Assembly: GCF_004569505.1 (NCBI RefSeq)
Contig: NZ_SPPK01000004.1
Location: 248,001-312,000 of the forward strand
Length of the DNA: 64,000 nt
From: Dysgonomonas mossii
Lineage (GTDB): Bacteria; Bacteroidota; Bacteroidia; Bacteroidales; Dysgonomonadaceae
Reading direction: 5' to 3'
The notes below the pieces were generated by a model. The model had not been told where the DNA came from and made no database searches. It was given only the letters and a program-made list of their open reading frames with translations. Shown in pieces: positions 45,619 through 56,523 of the stretch (its first letter is position 1; every line of letters starts with the position of its first letter). A program made the position numbers and the translations under genes.

Positions 45619-46782
45619 TCAGAGCTTTATATATATATTCTTTCTATACAAAAAATGCGCCAATCCCCAACAAACCGCAATGAATAGTAAAGCCAAAGAA
45701 AATGAAGCCAGATAAGGGTCTATATTCCTTGCTAGAATTGCATATAACCAACTTTTAAAACCAAATCCAGTATTATTCAAAGGAATAGAATCAACTAAAA
45801 CAGAGACTATACCCGCAAATACATAGATTGCAAGAGGATTAACTCCGAACGATTGAAAGAAAAGACTCCACGATTTATATTCTTTCACATCAATAATCCA
45901 GATCAACAATGATAGCAACAGTGCTCCCGATCCGCATGTAGTAAGGACAAAGGTGGGTGACCAGATTTTTTTATTAATCGGACAACCATAGTTGAACAAA
46001 AAGCCCAAAAACAGAAGTATAGTTCCACATAAAAACAGATTTAACATGCGGTCTTTGTTGTCTTTGATTGTTATCAACATTTTACCACATAAGAAACCGA
46101 TCAATACATGGCAAACAGATGGAATAGTACTCAAAATACCTTCGGGTTCTACTCCGCGCTCTATATACATGTGTTGTTCACCCAAAATATAGCGATCTAT
46201 TATTCCTAAAATATTACTTTCGTCGGGCTGAAATCCATTCCCAAAAATAAGAATCAAGAAATAGCAGACAAGGCCTATGGCAATTATGTATGGAATGTAC
46301 CTATGCTTAACGAATATAATAATCAAAGATGCCACTCCATAGCAAAGAGCTAATCGTTGCATTACCCCCAATATGCGAAGATGTTCAAAGTTCGTTACCG
46401 AAAGTTCCAGAAGATGAAAGAATGGCAAACCTGTGCTTTTCAATTGAAAAAAAGTGGAAACAGATAGCCCAAGCCATGCTAAAAATAATCCGACAAAGAA
46501 AATAAGAAATGTTCGTTTCAATATTTTGCTAATAACCTGTTTAGTAGGTTCAAAATCGAATTTACGCAGCGAGGCATAACAAGATATTCCCATTATAAAC
46601 ATAAAAAAAGGGAAAACCAGATCGGTTGGCGTTAGCCCATTCCAATCTGCATGCCTCAATGGAACATAAACGTATTCCCATGATCCGGGATTGTTTACCA
46701 TAATCATACCGGCAATGGTTATCCCCCTCATTACATCTAAGGATAAAAGTCGATTATTTAAGTTTACAAGTTTTGTTGACAT
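45619..46782 (-). CDS. NagX-type heparan-alpha-glucosaminide N-acetyltransferase-like membrane protein (DUF5009)
   Basis: A 387-residue protein with about ten membrane helices. The N-terminal RLLSLDVMRGITIAGMI and the HADWNGLTPTDLVFPFF segment are typical of the DUF5009/NagX group related to the lysosomal HGSNAT acetyltransferase. Such proteins act at the inner membrane, probably acetylating or transporting an amino sugar. It is the last gene of the locus, 33 bp after the GH20 gene, which fits use of N-acetylglucosamine-type sugars. Confidence 0.78.
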   Translation of the reverse strand: MSTKLVNLNNRLLSLDVMRGITIAGMIMVNNPGSWEYVYVPLRHADWNGLTPTDLVFPFFMFIMGISCYASLRKFDFEPTKQVISKILKRTFLIFFVGLFLAWLGLSVSTFFQLKSTGLPFFHLLELSVTNFEHLRILGVMQRLALCYGVASLIIIFVKHRYIPYIIAIGLVCYFLILIFGNGFQPDESNILGIIDRYILGEQHMYIERGVEPEGILSTIPSVCHVLIGFLCGKMLITIKDNKDRMLNLFLCGTILLFLGFLFNYGCPINKKIWSPTFVLTTCGSGALLLSLLIWIIDVKEYKSWSLFFQSFGVNPLAIYVFAGIVSVLVDSIPLNNTGFGFKSWLYAILARNIDPYLASFSLALLFIAVCWGLAHFLYRKNIYIKL

Positions 46783-46815
46783 TGATTTACAACTTGATTT
46801 AGTTATTGAAATAGA

Positions 46816-48891
46816 TTATCTTACAACGATTTCATCGGTAAAGATAAATCCTACCTTTGTATTGCTTTTGTCCGGATTAGCAACATACCGTATATATCGA
46901 GCCTCTACATTTCCTTTCCATGCAAATTCTTTCAGAAAGAAACCTACCTGTGTAAATGGAATATCATTTGTGACAGTAGAAAGTAATGTGAAGTTTTGGC
47001 TGTCTGCCGAAGTGTATATTTCCACATCTTTGGGGATCCAACACCAACCAAAGGCATCTTGCATGAAAGTAGCTTGTATTGAATGAACGGTCTGCGTAGT
47101 TTGCAAATCGATAACAACATCCATCCCATTGTTTATAAAACCTTGCCATCGGTTATTATCACACGACCATCCCCCTTGTAAACCATTTACTAATGCATCT
47201 TTTCCTCCTGCCGGATACTCATCCGAAAATGGCTGTTTATATTCAACAGGCTTTCCTATGGCCAAATGTTTCAGAGTATCAGAATATTCTTTACGCTCAC
47301 CTACTTCATGCTTCAGATCAAAGGGATTATAGCCCTTGTTTTTCAGGTACTCGACAGCATTCAATGCATTTTCTTTAAATCGGATGAACGATTTTCTATC
47401 CGGTTGTGTCCAGCCAGTTTCAGCGATAGCTAATGCTCTCGGCCAGATCATCATTTCGGCGATATTTTCTGTTGGTATATACTCTGTCCACACATTCGCT
47501 TGTATACCCAATATATGTTTCTTCTCTTCGACATTCACAGAGTCTGGTACAGGATTGTAAGAGTAAACCTTCTCAATGGGTGTATATCCTGCCCAGGATA
47601 GCACATGCGATTCAGGGGCATCCTGATAGAAGTTCAAATAGCAATATTTTATAGGGGTCATAATGGCATCATGCCCCGCTTGTACAGCTTTTATACCATA
47701 TTCTTCGCCACGCCATGACATTACTGTTGCATTTGGGGCTAATCCTCCCTGCATTATTTCGTCCCATCCCAAAAGTCTGCGCCCGTTTTTGTTTAAGAAG
47801 TTTTCGATATGATGAATCATATAGCTTTGCAATTCATCTACATCTTTCAAACCTTTTTTTTCCATTAAATCTGCGCATTTAGAACAAGATTGCCAACCCT
47901 TTTTCTCCGCTTCGTCTCCTCCTATATGAATGTATTCTGAACGAAACAAAGCCATTATTTCGGTCAATACATCTTCTAAAAAGATAAATGTTTCTGGATT
48001 ACCTATACAAAAATCGCTATTGACATAAGCTTTTCCGGCACATGACAGTTGAGGAAATACAGCCAATACTTCTTCACTGTGCCCCGGCATCTCTATTTCG
48101 GGAATGACTGTAATATATTTGCTCGAAGCATATGCTACAATTTCTTTTACATCTTCCTGAGTATAATAACCTCCGTAGGCGTTTGGGCTTTTTTCACAAT
48201 ATTGCCGTCCTTTATCAGACCACTCCACAAGATTTTCGTATGGGCGCCATGCAGCCTGCTGTGTAAGTTGAGGATATTTTTTTATCTCTACACGCCACCC
48301 CGTACCATCGACCAAATGCCAATGAAAACGATTCATCTTGTAATAAGCCATCAAATCCAATTGTTTCTTCAGAAAATCTTTAGAGAAGAAATGACGAGAT
48401 ACATCTATCATTAATCCGCGATGGTTGAGATACGGTGTATCGTGGATTGTTAATGCCGGAATATTCTGAGCTCCGTATTGTTCCGCAAGTTGAAGTAGAG
48501 ATTGCAAACCATAGAAGATTCCCACGCTTGCTGACGCCTCAATTTTGATACTCGAAGGGCTGACTATCAAATGGTAAGTATCAGGAATATTCCCTTTATT
48601 CTCGGTAATAATCAATTGTAGACCTCCCTGTTTTGTATTATTGGTCTCATTACTCAACCGAAGAGGAGATTGCTTCACAAAATCGAGAATCAGCTTTTTC
48701 TCTTTTCCTTCAAGATTTGTATAAATGGGCGTAGCTGATGTCATACAAAATTTCCCTTTATGAAGGATAATTTCCTGAGGGAAGGGTATAATCTTAATAG
48801 AGCCTGTATCTTCTATTTCAGCTCCATAACAAGTATAAAGACTGATATTCATCAGTGCGAAAATAAAAAAGAACAATTTATATTTATTCAT
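46816..48891 (-). CDS. GH20 beta-hexosaminidase with C-terminal discoidin-like domain
   Basis: A 691-residue secreted enzyme: signal peptide about 1-23, a GH20b N-terminal domain, then the catalytic barrel with GLMIDVSRHFF and the Asp-Glu catalytic pair in HIGGDEAEKKGW. The C-terminal 140 residues (from about 550) look like a galactose-binding/F5-8C carbohydrate-binding module. It releases terminal beta-GlcNAc or GalNAc in the periplasm or at the surface. It is 29 bp downstream of the GH106-like gene. Confidence 0.88.
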   Translation of the reverse strand: MNKYKLFFFIFALMNISLYTCYGAEIEDTGSIKIIPFPQEIILHKGKFCMTSATPIYTNLEGKEKKLILDFVKQSPLRLSNETNNTKQGGLQLIITENKGNIPDTYHLIVSPSSIKIEASASVGIFYGLQSLLQLAEQYGAQNIPALTIHDTPYLNHRGLMIDVSRHFFSKDFLKKQLDLMAYYKMNRFHWHLVDGTGWRVEIKKYPQLTQQAAWRPYENLVEWSDKGRQYCEKSPNAYGGYYTQEDVKEIVAYASSKYITVIPEIEMPGHSEEVLAVFPQLSCAGKAYVNSDFCIGNPETFIFLEDVLTEIMALFRSEYIHIGGDEAEKKGWQSCSKCADLMEKKGLKDVDELQSYMIHHIENFLNKNGRRLLGWDEIMQGGLAPNATVMSWRGEEYGIKAVQAGHDAIMTPIKYCYLNFYQDAPESHVLSWAGYTPIEKVYSYNPVPDSVNVEEKKHILGIQANVWTEYIPTENIAEMMIWPRALAIAETGWTQPDRKSFIRFKENALNAVEYLKNKGYNPFDLKHEVGERKEYSDTLKHLAIGKPVEYKQPFSDEYPAGGKDALVNGLQGGWSCDNNRWQGFINNGMDVVIDLQTTQTVHSIQATFMQDAFGWCWIPKDVEIYTSADSQNFTLLSTVTNDIPFTQVGFFLKEFAWKGNVEARYIRYVANPDKSNTKVGFIFTDEIVVR

Positions 48892-48920
48892 GATTAATTG
48901 TTTTTTATAGTAATATACAA

Positions 48921-51900
48921 CTAGTTATATATCTTTATTTTTACGGGGCCTATTAGTCCGGCTTCGGGAGTACTGCGATATGGAGTCGGTATAGTTTGGT
49001 AATGATTAGCCAAGGTACTATAGACCAATATCTCAACTTTATTAATACCCGGTAACAAGTAAGGTGTAATATCCACTTGATAAGGAGGACTCATCAATAT
49101 TCCAGCCGACTGACTATTTATCTTAACTTCACAAGTCGCAATCACATCTGTGAGATCTAGCATAGCTTTCATATTCCCGGACAAAGAGTCTAGTGAAAAA
49201 TCCGTTCTGTAATACATTCCCCCCGAATAATATTTCAAAGCTCCGGTTTTAGACCAATCTCCTATTTTCATAAGTCCCTTTGCTGTTCGTAATTTAATTG
49301 GTTCGCACAACACAGCTGTCCCTTGATATCCTGTTTTCCGTTCGACCGAAAAGGCAACACACCCTACTTCCTTTTGTATATGAGGTAAGGTAACCCGATA
49401 AATATTACTTCCTTGCATGTCTTCTTTAAGTAACCGGATATACTCTTTAGGGATAGTTACTCCATCAATCCATACTTTCAGGTCGCAACCAGCTATCTTA
49501 AATTCCATTTCATAGAGACCGGGAACAGAACGAAAACGGTAATTCCAACGCTTATATTTACCTCTATAAGGATCATATATCAAATGCTTTGTGTTCAGCC
49601 AGCGCATAGAAACGGAAGATAAATAAGATGAATCTTTCGTTGGCAAGACGACTGTATCCGGAAATAATATCACAGCACTTCTATCTCTAAAGTCGTGGAG
49701 GGCACCTCTTTCCATTCTGTAATTTATTTGCTTAGTATCAGCATATGCAATCAATAATTTATGCCAACCTTTCGCAAGTATGAAGCGATCATCCACCTTT
49801 TTCTCATCTATCAAAATCGTATATGGTCTTGTTCCGTCTATCTGAATTTTATATATGCCATTGTGGGGTGCATAAATGTACGTCTGATAAATCTGATGAC
49901 CTCCGCTGTTTAATATAAAAAAGCGGTCGTCAACTTTCCCTTTCAGCCCGTGCATACCCTGCGAACCGGGGTTATCCCAAACTCCATATTGCCATGAGAA
50001 ATTATAAAGGACGCTCTCTTTTTCTTTTGTCTGATGAATCGCATCTGTTATAGAAATATCTTTTGACACAGTGTCGAGAAAAGCCTGTGGACCATAACCA
50101 TAGATGTCTTCCGGCCAGTGGGAGTCGTCAAAATCCGATTTGACCCAATCGGTCTTTGTATTTGTAGCCGGACTATTACGAAAAGACCTTGCTTCAGCAC
50201 CAATCAATTCTTCAGATGCAGGTAAGCGAAAATCACCCCACTTATTATTCATAGTAGGTAACAGTTCTACCTCCCATTTTCCATCCAATAAAACCTCAGA
50301 GGTTAATTGTTCTTGTTTCTGCACTTTATTGGCAAGTATAGGTTCTCCATGAGAGAAGACGAATAAGTATGAATTTTCAGATTCTTTTTCTAGCAATAAA
50401 TAGGTTCCATCTTTTGTTTGACGAACAACGGGATAATCTTGCATATTGCCAGTGTGGGCATCCCAAAGCTCAACTTTCCCTGTTGTTCGAAAAAAACATT
50501 CTGTATCTTTAGGGACATCCATTACCATGTATATATCACGGTCTCCAACTTTGCGATGAAGTACTTTTCCTCTATTTCCATTTGGTTTGAAATCCGGAAC
50601 AATCAATGACTGCACAACAGAATTTAAAGAGTCCATATCAGACAGATACAAACCTACTCCATTCGCTGAATTTGTCTGTTTACGAGCAGTTTTTCCATCA
50701 TATGCTTGAGCCGATGTAAGCCCGAATATCTCTTTTACAATAGCATCAACTTCGTTGCTGTTTTCTCCAGACAGAGTGCTTGCTTTAGGCAGTTTTCCTG
50801 TAGCTAACACAATACCTCCTGCACGGTAATGCTCTAATATCTTCAAGAGTGAACTGTGATGTATTGCCTCCATATCCGCCAATATTATTACTTTATATTT
50901 TTCATCGGCAATAGATATAGATTGTTTTTCGATAGTAGCTTTCTGTAAAAACGAATAGTTCACAAAATCGTAATCGAGTCCTCCGTCACTCATTTTTTGA
51001 GCTAAATCAAATACTTGCTTAGGGGTCGAGGTCGAATATGCTTGCATCGATTCGGTAGGGTACATGAGTGCTATATCACACACATGGTGTCCTTGACTCA
51101 TAAGATAACTCAACCGTTGGGTGTATTCGAGCCATTTTTTCATATGAGGCCAATAAGGCATCCTGAAATGAAAACAAGGCGGTGCCCACTCCCACCAGCC
51201 TCCATGGGTAGAATAATAAAGACCATGCATGCATACAAGATTGCCACCTGCCATAAAGTGATGATCAATCTGATGGGTAAGCCATGAGCCCGAACTCCCC
51301 CACCCCATACTATGGAATGCTTCGAGCCAGGTGCGAGGACGTTTGTTAAGATGAGCTATCGAGCTCGAGACCTTTGTAGACATAAAACTCGACCCCCTTG
51401 CCGGAGCATCGTTACCCGGTGCTGTATACCAACTGTTTGCTCTGAAATAATCAACATATGCTAAAGGGTTTATACCTCTTTCCAAGTTATCGCAACCGTA
51501 TATTAATCCTCTTTCGGCATGCCAGTTATATATTGGTTTGAAGTATCGGTCTTCTGCCAAATCCATTAAAACGTCGCAATAATCGATACGTACCTTAGGT
51601 GTTATATCGCCTATATTTTCTTTCAAAGCCGGCAGATAGAGCAGAATGTCATATCCTTTTCTTTTCTCAAACTCGTTGCGGAAATCTTCCGACCACGAAC
51701 CAATTTCGATAGGATACGACAATTCGTCCTGAAAGAAATAATTCATTCCTGCCTTTGCCGCATCTCCCACCTTCTTCTCAAAATCAGCAAAGTATACATC
51801 AACGAGTTCTTTCCCATAATCGGGGTGTAATGCATAACTGTTACTTGTAGTTATAATATATACTTTACAGGACTTTCCGTTCGGAGTTCTCCACAGCAAT

Positions 51901-52529
51901 CTGCCCTCGTTAATATATTTACTCAAATCTATTTTTCCGGGATAGGCAACTACTGCGAGTATATTTGGTGGAATTTTACAATTAAGGGTACTATCCTCTT
52001 TTATCGCTATGGATTGTATTTCGAGTTTCCCTTTATAATTTTTAAATTTGGAATCTTCTACTAGTTTATCTGGATAATATCCGTTGCCGATCCACCCTAT
52101 TGTATAGTCGTCTAGTCCCACGCCGAGACCTTTTTTGGCACATTCTTGGGTAAACCATTTCCATATTTGCCACCATTTTTCCGAAAAGATTTTAGGCTCT
52201 CCCGGTTCGGTTTTGCCGAACAAGCCGAAACCATTCTTATGAGCCTTAATATCTACTTCAGGATCTTGATGGATATAACTTACAGCAAACCCGTCTATAG
52301 CAGCCGAAGAGAGTATATCGAGCTGGTCTTTGAGTCTTTCTGTATTCAATACGTCGCCATTCCACCAATAGAAAGGAACATTTCCATATCCTTTTGGTGG
52401 ACACTTGAATTCCCCAAGCACATCAATATCAGGTCTCTGCGAAGGGTATCCTTTATACTTCTGTGTTTGTGATTTGATCTGAAGAATACAGATTGAAGCA
52501 AAAAGAAGTAATATTATTCGAGTCTTCAT
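48921..52529 (-). CDS. Large secreted glycoside hydrolase, GH106-like (alpha-L-rhamnosidase family)
   Basis: A 1202-residue protein; the ATG at 52529 yields a signal peptide (MKTRIILLLFASICILQIKS), with an alternative ATG at 52535. The beginning (PPKGYGNVPFYWWNGDVLN, then a barrel with GVGLDDYTIGW and FFQDEL) matches the GH106-like group, where the usual opening is a Trp-rich PPxxxRP..WW motif; the C-terminal third has jelly-roll, galactose-binding-like domains. Whether it acts on rhamnose is uncertain, since distant GH106-like proteins have other specificities. It ends just upstream of GH20 and starts close to the GH92 stop. Confidence 0.7.
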   Translation of the reverse strand: MKTRIILLLFASICILQIKSQTQKYKGYPSQRPDIDVLGEFKCPPKGYGNVPFYWWNGDVLNTERLKDQLDILSSAAIDGFAVSYIHQDPEVDIKAHKNGFGLFGKTEPGEPKIFSEKWWQIWKWFTQECAKKGLGVGLDDYTIGWIGNGYYPDKLVEDSKFKNYKGKLEIQSIAIKEDSTLNCKIPPNILAVVAYPGKIDLSKYINEGRLLWRTPNGKSCKVYIITTSNSYALHPDYGKELVDVYFADFEKKVGDAAKAGMNYFFQDELSYPIEIGSWSEDFRNEFEKRKGYDILLYLPALKENIGDITPKVRIDYCDVLMDLAEDRYFKPIYNWHAERGLIYGCDNLERGINPLAYVDYFRANSWYTAPGNDAPARGSSFMSTKVSSSIAHLNKRPRTWLEAFHSMGWGSSGSWLTHQIDHHFMAGGNLVCMHGLYYSTHGGWWEWAPPCFHFRMPYWPHMKKWLEYTQRLSYLMSQGHHVCDIALMYPTESMQAYSTSTPKQVFDLAQKMSDGGLDYDFVNYSFLQKATIEKQSISIADEKYKVIILADMEAIHHSSLLKILEHYRAGGIVLATGKLPKASTLSGENSNEVDAIVKEIFGLTSAQAYDGKTARKQTNSANGVGLYLSDMDSLNSVVQSLIVPDFKPNGNRGKVLHRKVGDRDIYMVMDVPKDTECFFRTTGKVELWDAHTGNMQDYPVVRQTKDGTYLLLEKESENSYLFVFSHGEPILANKVQKQEQLTSEVLLDGKWEVELLPTMNNKWGDFRLPASEELIGAEARSFRNSPATNTKTDWVKSDFDDSHWPEDIYGYGPQAFLDTVSKDISITDAIHQTKEKESVLYNFSWQYGVWDNPGSQGMHGLKGKVDDRFFILNSGGHQIYQTYIYAPHNGIYKIQIDGTRPYTILIDEKKVDDRFILAKGWHKLLIAYADTKQINYRMERGALHDFRDRSAVILFPDTVVLPTKDSSYLSSVSMRWLNTKHLIYDPYRGKYKRWNYRFRSVPGLYEMEFKIAGCDLKVWIDGVTIPKEYIRLLKEDMQGSNIYRVTLPHIQKEVGCVAFSVERKTGYQGTAVLCEPIKLRTAKGLMKIGDWSKTGALKYYSGGMYYRTDFSLDSLSGNMKAMLDLTDVIATCEVKINSQSAGILMSPPYQVDITPYLLPGINKVEILVYSTLANHYQTIPTPYRSTPEAGLIGPVKIKIYN

Positions 52530-52583
52530 GGTCATAATATTCTTAATACTAAAAGAATGAAATATCATTTTATAGAGCAAAAT

Positions 52584-54878
52584 TCATTGTATTGACTGAG
52601 GCCTATCGGTTGTTTTTACACCAAATATTTCAGATGGAATACTTCCCATTTCAAATATAAGCTCACCGCCTGCAATAATATCCGCATGATTAATGTATGA
52701 CTTCGTATAAGCCTTTCCATTAAGTGAAACTTTCTGTATATATATATTTTGAGGGCTATTATTATTCGCCTTAATGACAAATGTTTTTCCATTTCCCAGA
52801 TCAATGGTAGCTCTTTCTATTAGCGGACTACCGAATACATAGGTGCCTCCGGCCGGAGCAAGGGGATAAAATCCTAAAGCAGACATAATGTACCATGCCG
52901 ACATTTGTCCAATATCTTCATTTCCACAAATACCTTCAGGACGATCATGGTAGAGAGTTGTCATTATTTTGCGGACTTTTTCTGCTGTTTTCCATGGTTG
53001 ACCTACATACGAGAACAGATATGGAATGTGATGGCTTGGTTCGTTCCCGTGTGCATATTGTCCTATAAGTCCGGTTATATCCATCGAAGCACGGGGTCCC
53101 ATATCTCCCTCGATGACAAATAATGAGTCAAGCTTTTGTATAAATTCATTTTCGCCTCCGAATAAGTTAACTAGCCCTTCTACATTTTGGGGAACTAACC
53201 ATGTATACTGCCATGCGTTGCCTTCGGTATAATCGTTCTCTTTATGCGCCGATAAAAACGGATTTAACGGCTCTTCTCTAAATTTACCTTCAGACATAAT
53301 GCCTCTCATAAATCCTATTTTTTTGTCAAAATATCGAGCAAAAGAATTACTTCTTTTCAAAAAATAATCATAGTCGTCTTTCATATCTCTTTCTTTTGAA
53401 ACTTGAGCCAATGCCCAGTCTGCAAGAGCATATTCCAAACCTTTTGCAACAGATTCTTTCATCTTGTCACAAGGTAAATAGCCTAATTCCTTGTATTCTT
53501 TCAATCCTCTTTCGTCTAATAGAGCCGATGTTTTCATTGCATTATAGGCTAAATTTTTGTCAAACCCTACTACACCTTTGAGATATGCATCTGCTATAAC
53601 CGGAATGGCTGGATTGCCAACCATAGCATCTGTTTCGTTTCCTACCAAATGCCAAATAGGCAGTTTCCCCTGTTCTTTATAAATCTGAAGCATGGTATTA
53701 ATTATATCCGGCATCATTTCGGGGTGAATAATTGTCATCAACGGATGAGCAGTACGGTAGGTGTCCCAGAGAGAGAAAGTTGTATAGTTTATAAAGCCTG
53801 TTGAATAATGATTTTTGAGGTCAGCTCCAAAGTAGCCCCCATCAACATCACAAAAAACAGACGGAGCTATCATAGTATGATAAAGTCCTGTATAAAAATT
53901 GCGTAGGACGGTCGAATCGTTCGTCTTTATATTTATTTTATTTAACTCTTTATTCCATGCTCTATTGGCTTCATCTTTAACCTTTTCGAAATCCCATCCG
54001 GGTAGTTCTGCCTGTAAGTTTCTTTTAGCACCCTCTATACTGACCGGAGAAATAGCAACTTTCACTAATATTTCTTTCTTTTTCGTAGAGGATGTAAAGA
54101 ATACTTCTCCATACACTTTCCTTGCGGTTAAAGAGATTCCATCTTTTACAGAAACAGAGTCTGATAGGGAGAATTTGTTGATTGGCTCTGAAAACACAGC
54201 GGTAAAATAGACTCGTTGATCTTTTGCCCATCCTGTAGAAAGACGATAGCCTGAAACAACCGTATCGTTTTCCTGTATTAAATATCCTTCAGTGGGGCTA
54301 TCCCAGTCTATGCCCGCTTCGAGATTTATGATAACACGAGGATCTGATGCAGCCTTGTTCTTAAATATATATTTATGAAAACCAACTCTTCTCGTCGCTG
54401 TGAGTTCAACATCAATATCGTATCTATTGAGATGTACAGCATAATACCCCGGAGTTGCCGTTTCTGTACTTCTGTTAAATAATGAATACATGCCCGAAGA
54501 TTGATCTCCATGTATCCCTTCTCTTAATTTTACATATCCTGTAACCGGCATCAATACAATATCTCCCAGATCTCCTGTACCAACCCCACTAAGATGCATA
54601 TGAGCAAAACCTAGAATTGTGGAATCGGAAATATGGTAGCCTGAACACCAATCCCAACCATGAGAAATATTTGTAGGGCCTAACTGAACAGCGCCAAATG
54701 GGACATTAGCCCCCATAAAAACATGTCCATGAGCACCTGTTCCTATATATGGGTCAACATATTTCGTGAGGTTATACTCTTCGTTATAAGTGTTTTGACT
54801 TTTACAAGAGGCCTCTATTATAAATAAAAAGCATATCAATACCAATATCTTGGTATAAATACATATATCTGATTTCAT
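52584..54878 (-). CDS. GH92 alpha-mannosidase
   Basis: A 764-residue lipoprotein-like enzyme (a Cys at about residue 25 after the hydrophobic signal). It carries the GH92 opening YVDPYIGTG.GHVFMGANVPFGAVQLGP and the FAHMHLSGVG motif. The C-terminal domain has WYIMSALGFYPLAPA and a catalytic-domain GNEPSHHIPYLF. GH92 enzymes are calcium-dependent exo-alpha-mannosidases, mostly 1,2-linked. It is the first enzyme after SusD, with a strong hairpin between. Confidence 0.9.
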   Translation of the reverse strand: MKSDICIYTKILVLICFLFIIEASCKSQNTYNEEYNLTKYVDPYIGTGAHGHVFMGANVPFGAVQLGPTNISHGWDWCSGYHISDSTILGFAHMHLSGVGTGDLGDIVLMPVTGYVKLREGIHGDQSSGMYSLFNRSTETATPGYYAVHLNRYDIDVELTATRRVGFHKYIFKNKAASDPRVIINLEAGIDWDSPTEGYLIQENDTVVSGYRLSTGWAKDQRVYFTAVFSEPINKFSLSDSVSVKDGISLTARKVYGEVFFTSSTKKKEILVKVAISPVSIEGAKRNLQAELPGWDFEKVKDEANRAWNKELNKINIKTNDSTVLRNFYTGLYHTMIAPSVFCDVDGGYFGADLKNHYSTGFINYTTFSLWDTYRTAHPLMTIIHPEMMPDIINTMLQIYKEQGKLPIWHLVGNETDAMVGNPAIPVIADAYLKGVVGFDKNLAYNAMKTSALLDERGLKEYKELGYLPCDKMKESVAKGLEYALADWALAQVSKERDMKDDYDYFLKRSNSFARYFDKKIGFMRGIMSEGKFREEPLNPFLSAHKENDYTEGNAWQYTWLVPQNVEGLVNLFGGENEFIQKLDSLFVIEGDMGPRASMDITGLIGQYAHGNEPSHHIPYLFSYVGQPWKTAEKVRKIMTTLYHDRPEGICGNEDIGQMSAWYIMSALGFYPLAPAGGTYVFGSPLIERATIDLGNGKTFVIKANNNSPQNIYIQKVSLNGKAYTKSYINHADIIAGGELIFEMGSIPSEIFGVKTTDRPQSIQ

Positions 54879-54898
54879 GGAATATTGTTTTTGATTTT

Positions 54899-54934
54899 AA
54901 ACAGGAGGGTTCTCTTATGGAAGCCCTCCTGTTT
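54899..54934 (-). terminator. Strong hairpin between the SusD and GH92 genes
   Basis: AAACAGGAGGG and CCCTCCTGTTT form an 11-bp stem with a 14-nt loop, followed on the - strand by TTAAAATCAAAAACA. It may partly terminate transcription, giving more SusCD than enzymes, as is common in these loci. Confidence 0.65.
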
Positions 54935-54954
54935 TGAGTATAATCCTATAACTC

Positions 54955-56490
54955 TTACTGAGGTTCGGAGCCTGGGTTTTGTGTAAGATTTTTATTTATT
55001 CTTAATTCCCTATATGGTATAGGTAATATAAGATTCTCTTTTTTGACATTATATGCTCTTGACGAAACATCCTTATCTATCGATTTGATATATGCTCCAT
55101 CCGCTGTCATAACCTCTATTGCTTTGCCTGTACGTACCAAATCGAACCAACGATGATTTTCAAAAGCCAATTCATGCTTACGTTCATTGGCTACAACATC
55201 TGCTGTAACAACCGATACAGAAGGTAATCCGGCACGTGTCCGTACTCTGTTTACAAATGGAACAGCTTCCGCTCCGCGATTTTGATCGACAAGGCATTCT
55301 GCCATCAACAATAATGCATCCGAATAGCGATAAACCGGCCAGTTATCGTCAGTATTGAAAATATTGGTATGTGTGTGACGATATTTGTTTACAAAAGGAA
55401 GTGCAGTTTCATAATTACTTATACGTGGGTCTCCTACTTTAAATACATTTGCAACTACCAATGCATCGTTCTCTATTGTCCCTACTGCGATGGCCACAGA
55501 TGGGTCGAGACGCAAGTCATTTGGTTCGTATGAATCGATCATGGCTTGTGTAGGTACATTCCATCCTCCGGTGGATGTTGTATTGCTGAACTCCACACCA
55601 GTAATGAGTTCCCCTTCTTTTGTGCGAGGCATAAAGAGATAAAGCCAGTTACTTTCCTGTCCTTGATTTCCCATCTGATACTGTACAGAAAATATGTGCT
55701 CAACGCTATTTTTCTTTGATGTATCGAACACATCTGCATAATGAGGCAATAAGTCGTAACCCATTTTGTTTATGATATCATCTAATTGACTTTCAGCAGT
55801 TGAGTAATCCGGGCTTGGTTTGGTCATTAGTACATATGCATATAGCATTTTGGCCGCCCCTTTTGTTGCAGAACCGTCTTGTGGAAATTCGACTGTTTCG
55901 AGTTTGTCTATTGCGTCTTTTACATCATCAATAATAACCGCATAAACTTCCTCCGGTGTAGATTGTACGGGAAAAGCCTGATCAGCAGTTTTTACTTCAG
56001 TTAATTGTATTGGTATGCGAGCATAACACTGAACCAGTTCGAAGTAAGCCCAAGCTCGCATAAATTTGGCTTGTCCGATTATGCGGTTCTTGAAAGTATC
56101 GGACAAATCGGTGGCGTCTAAACGTGCTAATATTGTATTTGCTTGGGCTATTGTATTGTAACAGCCGCTCCATAGTTCCGAAACCGTATAATTCTGACTT
56201 GTAACTAAAAAGTTAGCAACATCTTCACGGAATGAATTACTATCCATTCGTTCATTGTTGTTGCGTGTATAATGGGTATTGTCAGATCGCATTTCGCCAA
56301 CAATGTAGCCAATGTTTATAATTGTGCGCATGCTTGCATATGCAGCATTTATAGCCTGATTGAAGTGGTCTTCTGTTTTATAAAACGATGCTTCTGTAGA
56401 ACTACTTTCGGGATTGAGGTTCAAAAAACTCTCATTGCATGAGTAGAATAGCAACATTACAGATAGGCATGCTATATATATTTTATTCAT
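54955..56490 (-). CDS. SusD-like outer membrane glycan-binding lipoprotein
   Basis: A 511-residue lipoprotein; ATG 56490 (the frame also has a TTG two codons earlier). The lipobox is LLFYSC (Cys about 18), followed by NESFLNLNPE, the usual SusD opening, and ends with a C-terminal RagB/SusD domain containing FENHRWFDLVRTGKA. It caps the SusC channel encoded 34 bp upstream and captures oligosaccharides. Confidence 0.92.
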   Translation of the reverse strand: MNKIYIACLSVMLLFYSCNESFLNLNPESSSTEASFYKTEDHFNQAINAAYASMRTIINIGYIVGEMRSDNTHYTRNNNERMDSNSFREDVANFLVTSQNYTVSELWSGCYNTIAQANTILARLDATDLSDTFKNRIIGQAKFMRAWAYFELVQCYARIPIQLTEVKTADQAFPVQSTPEEVYAVIIDDVKDAIDKLETVEFPQDGSATKGAAKMLYAYVLMTKPSPDYSTAESQLDDIINKMGYDLLPHYADVFDTSKKNSVEHIFSVQYQMGNQGQESNWLYLFMPRTKEGELITGVEFSNTTSTGGWNVPTQAMIDSYEPNDLRLDPSVAIAVGTIENDALVVANVFKVGDPRISNYETALPFVNKYRHTHTNIFNTDDNWPVYRYSDALLLMAECLVDQNRGAEAVPFVNRVRTRAGLPSVSVVTADVVANERKHELAFENHRWFDLVRTGKAIEVMTADGAYIKSIDKDVSSRAYNVKKENLILPIPYRELRINKNLTQNPGSEPQ

Positions 56491-56523
56491 AATCAATAAT
56501 TTTGAATACTAATTTGTATATTA